This document shows positions 35,601 through 38,890 of a stretch of 38,890 nt of DNA, piece after piece. The stretch comes from an uncultured Eubacteriales bacterium (GTDB lineage: Bacteria; Bacillota; Clostridia; Christensenellales; Aristaeellaceae), in assembly GCA_900553295.1 (NCBI GenBank), contig USCR01000006.1, forward strand, positions 1-38,890, written 5' to 3'. The notes below the pieces were generated by a model. It did not search any database. It was not told where the DNA came from and was given only the letters and a program-made list of their open reading frames with translations. Numbering within the stretch: position 1 is the first letter of the stretch; each line of letters begins with the position of its first letter. The translations under genes were made by a program, and so were the position numbers.

Positions 35601-35662
35601 ACGAGCTGAATATTCCTCTGGCCGGTGGCACAATTCAGAACGTTGGCGATTGCTTCGACTAA
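29600..35662 (+). CDS. giant surface adhesin, C-terminal part (InlB B-repeats, MBG, DUF11)
   Basis: About 2,020 residues continuing the adhesin in the next frame; it has no start or signal peptide of its own, so it depends on the upstream part. In order: InlB B-repeats (YAFQGWYLDEEF, YTWHGWATRN, VFLGWNTAADG, YEFIGWNTVADG; up to about 30840), a MucBP-like stretch (30850-31140), three MBG-like domains (about 31990-32815, with KTYDGDPLT, ETYDGTEKS and YKYDGYLKT), a first diverged DUF11 unit, five 131-residue DUF11 repeats (33161-35125) joined by acidic Pro-rich linkers, a Cna-B-like segment, and a final InlB-like unit. It ends in NVGDCFD, with no LPXTG, membrane helix or charged tail. Likely a long fibre-like adhesin; the anchor is unknown. 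Confidence 0.85.
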   Translation, partial: TTFYVPDNGGNRRFSATYYAEVLDGERGTVSHDGRMYNVHHTDVIYANSSSLYVSEEDRYPLVGFTFVDGTALNANYNRAVFYYTRNDYTLTRINQGTTDAHTVQYEADISGYGAVPERPAGIPENYAFQGWYLDEEFQEAYDFSGKVMPAQNVTVYAKWTAPEVDATVYLTMAGDGEPQVQAIPYGTKIDEEWLESLQVTAPEGYTWHGWATRNGDVYTPFNLDTIITQDVTLYPYYTSNASFTVAYDANGGEGTVADAKKYADRAYADVQSYAGLTAPQGKVFLGWNTAADGSGEMYQPGDKLLVAAENANEGNVVTLYAQWGGQAGTVELTYHANFTEAAPATKKETQLINNGVITVSNYGATGLPERAGYEFIGWNTVADGTGTAFAVGESVRVNDKSAAEANHLYAQWEKKVATYKVQHYIQVLDAENKLEYELAHEESPTVDVGTSVNDELINALKKSNLTDADDGIGSPAYADGLYHYVYERNEAELAVDGQITSDADVIKLYYQRELTRTVFDDGVVSAEDAYEDDPNEIRQGVITVETHYVGGSKDGTVNTDKVYFKFNKSEMVDLKIAVNSDEYILNTITADLSGGNRWDGTVLDNVLGNSTVRIYLTPKYTLEYYKVENGEETRVYADVETKTYTLAPETTGTQAFVQTEYPTSATLQPLPEEEGYTWSGWYQDAGLTGDTLPENSVQKINDLVEDTTEKVIKLYTGNKTANEYPYIIHHYLYGTTVKVAEDTTGTDAFGTNVMVTPATKFLAGFEKAQAKNSIPAMITIKVDGNEATVYYTVPLTLTADGASKTYDGDPLTCGTFTADGLVNGDEVTDFALSMTAESTITNVGTQSNVIDEATVTYKGEAIPSYYTVTYEPGTLTITAVSDEVVVTITEHSATETYDGTEKSVTGYTVTDISNELYTEDDFTFNGTAEAKGTNEGFYPMEVKAEDFTNDNPNFSNVKFVIVDGGLTIEKRPVMVTVNNETYKYDGYLKTVADDNGQEYTVEGESEGRGLLNGDDISLNVVYGVYADEAQSLVGQYTADAKDGSIVISNANGDVTKNYAVTVVPGWLVITDGTEDDPVNPDAVLTKTHLAGVYDLGDVTFTITVKNIYNEAKTITIREQPGVELIGADEEGKIVYQDVPAGEQVTAYAKYTITEADILEGTFTNHVTAEFSDAKTYTNEDTVDIADLDTTLTVVKSSGVPEGGTASLGETINYTITVTNDGNVSYTGVKVVDDLAGLKINEDTRYTVNEDGTVTVGDLAVGETVVITASYVVTSDDIKAGHVLNTVTATGDSIDDPKNPDKPKTPEGKDEEDDETDDLDTTLTVVKTSDVAEGATVGLGETITYTITVKNDGNVPYTGVKVVDDLAGLQIHEDARYTVEKDGTVTVGDLAVGETVTITASYEVTSDDIEAGHVLNTATAAGDPIDDPKNPEEPQKPEGEDEEDDKADNLDTTLTVVKTSNVPEGATVGLGDTIIYTFTVTNDGNVPYTGVSVVDALDGLKFTSSSRYWVIEDNTAYITKLAVGETVWLEASYVVTSDDIKAGHVLNMVTATADPIEDPNDPENPKKPEGKDEEDDETDDLDTTLTVVKTSDVAEGATVGLGETINYTITVKNDGNVPYTGVKVVDDLAGLQIHEDARYTVEEDGTVTVGDLAVGETVTITASYIVTSDDIKAGHVLNAVTAAGDPIEDPKNPDEPKKPEGEDEEDDETDDLDTTLTVVKTSDVAEGEVAKEGQTIHYTITVTNEGNVPYTDVTVIDDMEGLVIDANDRYTVQEDGTVTVGGLAVGETVTITASYTVTADDILVGTVVNAATVSGDDVEDPKNPDEPKTPEGGDETEVTLAVDVPVTVHWVDGDQFYRPTAALTVQLIGNDGVVMDEVVVDPTTMGTDWTYTFENMPTHDENGDLIVYSVLEPVAPGNGRYDVTYNGLEVTNTAYVTVTFVDWNGAVLQNERILVGATGTVPESPRRVGYNFTQWSGGSWENVTRDQIIHANYMTVYEAIDELNIPLAGGTIQNVGDCFD
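33161..35125 (+). repeat. five tandem 393-bp DUF11 repeats
   Basis: The block encoding LDTTLTVVK starts at 33161, 33554, 33947, 34340 and 34733, an exact 393-bp (131-codon) period with no length drift. Units two and four are nearly identical; unit three is diverged in its middle. Each ends in an acidic linker such as DEEDDETDD. Confidence 0.92.
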
Positions 35663-35675
35663 AGAATAGCCCTTA

Positions 35676-35704
35676 CCCAGCCGGGAGCCCGTCTCCCGGC
35701 TGGG
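35676..35704 (+). terminator. perfect stem-loop between adhesin and binding-protein genes
   Basis: CCCAGCCGGGAG (35676-35687) and CTCCCGGCTGGG (35693-35704) form a perfect 12-bp stem with a 5-nt loop, 13 bp after the adhesin stop. No T run follows, so it may act as a leaky terminator or RNA-processing site that lowers or separates expression of the next gene. Confidence 0.6.
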
Positions 35705-35752
35705 AATTGAAGCACTTGCGTCCACGAACAATGCAAAGGGGTGACGGTATTC

Positions 35753-37990
35753 ATGAAAAAACTACTTGCGATCATCCTGGCGGCGATAATGGCGCTGTCA
35801 GGCGTAGGCATGGCAGTGGCGGAAGAGGAAAGCGTCACTTGGACACTGTCGATCCTGGTACGCGACGTGAACGGACAACCTCTCCACGGCGCCGAGATCA
35901 CGGTAAAGGACATAACGGGAGAGCTGGTTTACAGCGGCGTTTCCGATGCGTCGGGACAGGTGGAAACCAGCGTAGCCATGGGGACCTATGCCGTGCGTGC
36001 CACGGACCCGCAAACAGGCTACAGTGCCCAGGAAACCATGGACATGCTGGGCGACACGGAGATGGAGATAGTCATTCGCACCCTGGTGCCGGGAAGCAAA
36101 ATTACCGTAGGCTCCGTGACAAAGGTGGCAGGACAATTCTCCACGGACATGTTTGGCAACAATACGTCGGATATTGATATCCGCGCATTACTCCACGGAT
36201 ACAGCACGGTGGCCTATACCGATGATGCCAGCTATACGCTGGATGAAACGGTGGCGCAGGTGGATGTGGCCACGGAGGATGACTTTGGAAACAAGGTCTA
36301 TGTGTTCCATGTCAACGATGGATTGACGTACAACAACGGAACACCCATCACGGCCAAAGACTACGCCTTTAGCGTGCTGCTGCAGAGCGCGCCGCAAATG
36401 GCGGAGCTTGGCGCATCCACCAGTGGATATTGGCACATACAGGGCTATGACCAATACGCCAGTGGGGAACGGAACTATCTCTCCGGTGTACGCTTGCTGG
36501 ATGATATGACGTTCTCCTTGACCATCCGTGCAAATGCGCTGCCCTACTACTATGAACTGACTTACGTGAATGTAACACCCTATCCCATCAGCGTGATTGC
36601 TCCCGGATGTACCGTGGAGGACGATGGCGACGGTGCCTACATTGACGGAGAATTTACGGCAGCTGTTCTGGAAAAGACCATGCTGGACCCTGAAACAGGC
36701 TATTGCAGTCATCCGATGGTGACCTCCGGCCCTTACCAGCTGGAGAGCTACAATGGGGAAACCGGCGAGGTGGTGCTCAAGGCCAATACGCGCTATGCGG
36801 GCAATTACGCCGGACAGCGTCCGCTGATTGAAACCGTGGTGCTGCGGGAAACCACCAACGCACAAGCCCTGGCAGAACTGGCGGATGGTACGCTGGACAT
36901 CGTGAACAAGATCAGCGATAGCCAAGTGATTGCTGAGGGCGTGGCGCAGCTGTCGCAAGGCACGTTACAGGCAAGCAACTACCTGCGCAGCGGCCTGGGA
37001 TTCCTGGCGCTGGCCTGTGAGCAAGGGCCGACTTCCCAGGAGAACATCCGTAAGGCAATCAGCTACTGCCTGGATCAGGATGCGTTTGTAACGGCTTTCA
37101 CGGGTACGTACGGGCAACCGGTGTACAGCTGGTATGGCCTAGGCCAGTGGATGGCATCCGAATACGTGTCCACGGCGGGGGAAGACCTGAATACCTACGA
37201 GATGAATTTGGACACGGCAACCACGCTGGTGGAGCGCGCGGGCTATGTGTACAATGCGGAGGGCGACGCTTTCCGCGAAGGTGAAGACACGGTTCGCTAT
37301 CGCTTGCTGCGCGGCACTGCCTTGAACGAGTACAACGCACTGGAAGATCCCGTGGTGGAAGCGGTCCAGGTGGGCAATAAAAACCTGCTGCCGCTGGAGA
37401 TCAAGTTTGCCCGGGTGGAAAACAACCGTATGTGTGACCTGGTGGTGGAACAGCTGGTACCTAACCTGGAGGCCATTGGCTTCAAGGTGGAGGTAGTGGA
37501 CCTCAGCTTTGAGGACATGCTGGCGCAGTATTACCGTGAAGTACCGCGGGAGTGCAACATGTTTGCCTTGGCGACGAACTTCACCCATGTGTTTGACCCC
37601 ATTTACACCTGGGATGGCGAAGCGCAATATCAGGGTTACCTGAACACCACGGGGATCGATAGCACCAGACTGGCACGGCAGGCTGCCCGCTTGCGCGGCA
37701 CCACGCCCGGAGACACGGAACGCTATCTCCAGCGCTGGCAGCAGCTCATGACCATTTTTAACGATGAGCTTCCCGCTATTCCGCTGTATTCCAACATGTA
37801 CTTCGACTTCTATGCGAACCGTGTGCAAAACTACGCAGCCAACGCGCATTGGTCCTGGTCTGCGGCGATTCTGTACACGTGGGTTGCGGAGCCGGAAGAA
37901 ACCGAGGATCAGGATGCCCTGACCCAGGAGGCAGAAACCGAAGCGCCTGACCTGGAGGAAATCACGGATGGCGCCGATGCGCAGCCGTAA
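35753..37990 (+). CDS. oligopeptide-binding-type protein (SBP_bac_5) with N-terminal beta-domain
   Basis: A 745-residue exported protein. Residues 1-23 are a signal peptide ending AVA, with no lipobox Cys. Residues 28-112 are a carboxypeptidase-regulatory/Cna-B-like beta-sandwich (LVRDVNGQPLHGAEITVKD...MGTYAVRATD). From about 115 to 712 it is an OppA/DppA-type family 5 solute-binding domain, with the motif VNDGLTYNNGTPITAKDYAF (188-207). The last 30 residues are acidic low complexity (EETEDQD, ETEAPDLEE). Binding proteins of this family normally deliver peptides to an ABC permease and are lipoproteins in Gram-positives; here there is neither a lipid anchor nor a nearby permease. The ATG at 35753 has AAGGGG about 11 bp upstream. 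Capture or display at the cell surface is inference. Confidence 0.9.
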   Translation: MKKLLAIILAAIMALSGVGMAVAEEESVTWTLSILVRDVNGQPLHGAEITVKDITGELVYSGVSDASGQVETSVAMGTYAVRATDPQTGYSAQETMDMLGDTEMEIVIRTLVPGSKITVGSVTKVAGQFSTDMFGNNTSDIDIRALLHGYSTVAYTDDASYTLDETVAQVDVATEDDFGNKVYVFHVNDGLTYNNGTPITAKDYAFSVLLQSAPQMAELGASTSGYWHIQGYDQYASGERNYLSGVRLLDDMTFSLTIRANALPYYYELTYVNVTPYPISVIAPGCTVEDDGDGAYIDGEFTAAVLEKTMLDPETGYCSHPMVTSGPYQLESYNGETGEVVLKANTRYAGNYAGQRPLIETVVLRETTNAQALAELADGTLDIVNKISDSQVIAEGVAQLSQGTLQASNYLRSGLGFLALACEQGPTSQENIRKAISYCLDQDAFVTAFTGTYGQPVYSWYGLGQWMASEYVSTAGEDLNTYEMNLDTATTLVERAGYVYNAEGDAFREGEDTVRYRLLRGTALNEYNALEDPVVEAVQVGNKNLLPLEIKFARVENNRMCDLVVEQLVPNLEAIGFKVEVVDLSFEDMLAQYYREVPRECNMFALATNFTHVFDPIYTWDGEAQYQGYLNTTGIDSTRLARQAARLRGTTPGDTERYLQRWQQLMTIFNDELPAIPLYSNMYFDFYANRVQNYAANAHWSWSAAILYTWVAEPEETEDQDALTQEAETEAPDLEEITDGADAQP

Positions 37991-38013
37991 GTAAAATCAC
38001 AGACGTTTTCAAG

Positions 38014-38054
38014 ATGCCCCCCGCTTCTGGCATGCCAGGAGCGGGGTGCTTTGC
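38014..38054 (+). terminator. terminator closing the exported-protein island
   Basis: CCCCGCTTCTGGCA (38019-38032) and TGCCAGGAGCGGGG (38033-38046) form a 14-bp stem with one G-T pair around a central CATG. It is followed by TGCTTTGC. It lies 28 bp after the stop of the binding-protein gene. The T tract is weak, but the stem is strong. Confidence 0.7.
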
Positions 38055-38100
38055 TGAAGAGCATTATTGCATTTTCCTTGAAACCGTCATGTGCCAAGAA

Positions 38101-38141
38101 AAGAGGCGCCTCTTCCTATTCCTGCTTTTTTGTGGTATACT
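38101..38141 (+). promoter_or_regulatory. promoter with 14-bp palindrome before the pyruvyl transferase gene
   Basis: An extended -10 TGGTATACT (box 38136-38141) has TTCCTA 17 bp upstream as a poor -35. The perfect 14-bp palindrome AAGAGGCGCCTCTT (38101-38114) overlaps the -35 edge and is a likely operator. Confidence 0.5.
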
Positions 38142-38172
38142 ACCTGCAAGACGGCGGAAAGAGGGATGAAGT

Positions 38173-38890
38173 TTGTCGATTCGTGTGGGAATCCTCACAT
38201 TTCTACATAATGATAATTATGGTTCGGCTTTGCAGGCCTATGCGCTGCAAAGGGCGCTGCTCGCTCTCGGCGCGCAGGCGGAACATATGGATTATGCTCC
38301 CTCGCCGTGGGAAAAAGCGCGCAACTTGCTGCAAAGCGGAAATTCCCCGCGGCTGCTGCTGGAGGGCCTCCGCAAACGTGAAGTGCGGGCAAAGCAAGCC
38401 GGTGCGCAGCGAAAGGCGGCTTCTTTTCAGCCCTTTTATGAAAGGCACATGCACCTCTCGCCGCGGTGCTCCAGCCATGACGCATTGAAAAAACAGGCAA
38501 CAGCGTATGATTTGCTGCTATGCGGAAGCGATCAGATCTGGTCGCCAACCTGGCTCAACCCCGCGTATTTCCTGGACTTTGCCGCTGCTGGCCAGCGTAA
38601 GGCGGCGTATGCGCCGTCCCTGGGCGTCAAGACACTGCCTTCCCCCCGGAAACAACGGCGCATTGCCAGGCTCTTGCAGGGGTTTGAGCGCCTTTCCGTG
38701 CGGGAGGCTGAAGGCAGGGCGCTCCTGCAATCCATGCTGCCGGGGGTGGACATTCCCGTTCTGCCGGACCCTGTGTGCCTGCTTACCAGGGAGGAATGGC
38801 TGGACCTGGCACAGATGCCGCACCGGAAGCACCCCTTTATACTTTGCTATTTTCTGGGGGAAAGCCCGGCCTATTGGACGCGGGTGAAGC
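38173..38890 (+). CDS. polysaccharide pyruvyl transferase family protein, 3' end outside window
   Basis: The first 239 codons of a pyruvyl transferase-like protein, cut by the window edge. It begins with TTG at 38173, with GAGGG 7 bp upstream. Family motifs are GILTFLHNDNYGSALQAYAL (6-25), the donor-site type LLCGSDQIWSPTW (114-127), AAYAPSLG near 144, FERLSVREAEG, and LPDPVCLL (197-204). Enzymes of this family add pyruvate from phosphoenolpyruvate to sugars of surface polysaccharides. The gene probably opens a surface polysaccharide locus to the right. No frame interruption is seen. The acceptor is unknown. Confidence 0.85.
   Translation, partial: MSIRVGILTFLHNDNYGSALQAYALQRALLALGAQAEHMDYAPSPWEKARNLLQSGNSPRLLLEGLRKREVRAKQAGAQRKAASFQPFYERHMHLSPRCSSHDALKKQATAYDLLLCGSDQIWSPTWLNPAYFLDFAAAGQRKAAYAPSLGVKTLPSPRKQRRIARLLQGFERLSVREAEGRALLQSMLPGVDIPVLPDPVCLLTREEWLDLAQMPHRKHPFILCYFLGESPAYWTRVK

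Noticed and set aside
30455..35731. Very long open frame (1,758 codons) on the minus strand opposite the adhesin
   Set aside because: It is the codon-bias shadow of the repeat-rich adhesin: the translation is rich in His/Arg/Val repeats that mirror the DUF11 units, it has no ribosome binding site, and it matches no family.

Overview
The window looks like a chromosomal segment of a Gram-positive, low-oxygen gut-type Clostridia (Bacillota), perhaps of the Christensenellales/Oscillospirales kind. The reasons are strong AGGAGG-type ribosome binding sites in front of nearly every gene, frequent TTG/GTG starts, a fairly GC-rich coding background, a SpoOB-type sensor kinase, a bacterial glycerol-1-phosphate dehydrogenase-like enzyme, an EF-G-like GTPase, and surface proteins built from InlB B-repeats, MBG and DUF11 modules. 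The taxonomic placement is inference; there is no rRNA in the window.

Layout. (1) 1-1890, plus strand: two tandem M42 aminopeptidases (the first cut by the window edge) ending at a clear terminator. (2) 1906-10310, plus: a tightly packed run of a GT-C-like membrane protein, a small WYL-like protein, a class-3 lipase-fold protein, a DUF1294 membrane protein, rarA and an orphan sensor kinase, several of them overlapping by 4 bp, then a G1P dehydrogenase and a nitroreductase. (3) 10335-11273, minus: an AEC transporter behind a good promoter and a long hairpin-rich leader. (4) 11649-12583, plus: a Zn-ribbon protein and a TIM-barrel protein. (5) 12670-25839, minus: a 2.6-kilo-residue cyclic beta-glucan synthase-like enzyme (GT84 + GH94), an EF-G paralogue, glutamate racemase with another structured leader, an SPL-type radical SAM protein and a TlyA-type rRNA methyltransferase. 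(6) 26533-37990, plus: an island of four exported proteins. (7) From 38173: the start of a polysaccharide pyruvyl transferase.

The most interesting part is the exported-protein island. Two small secreted proteins (26533-27084, 27532-28251) end in the same kind of Ig-like domain. They precede a giant modular adhesin (28288-35662, about 2,457 residues if intact) that is broken by exactly one base at a run of eight G residues (29592-29599). Removing one G joins the two frames seamlessly, which suggests a phase-variable surface protein, with sequencing error as the main alternative. The adhesin carries five tandem DUF11 units of exactly 393 bp. The last protein is an oligopeptide-binding-type protein with an added N-terminal beta-domain and no lipobox. 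None of the four shows an LPXTG anchor, and no sortase or permease lies nearby, so how the set is held at the surface is open.

Several spacers (11300-11490, 23825-24060, 27151-27430) are GC-rich, full of inverted repeats and carry no convincing genes. They may be structured leaders or dispersed intergenic repeats.
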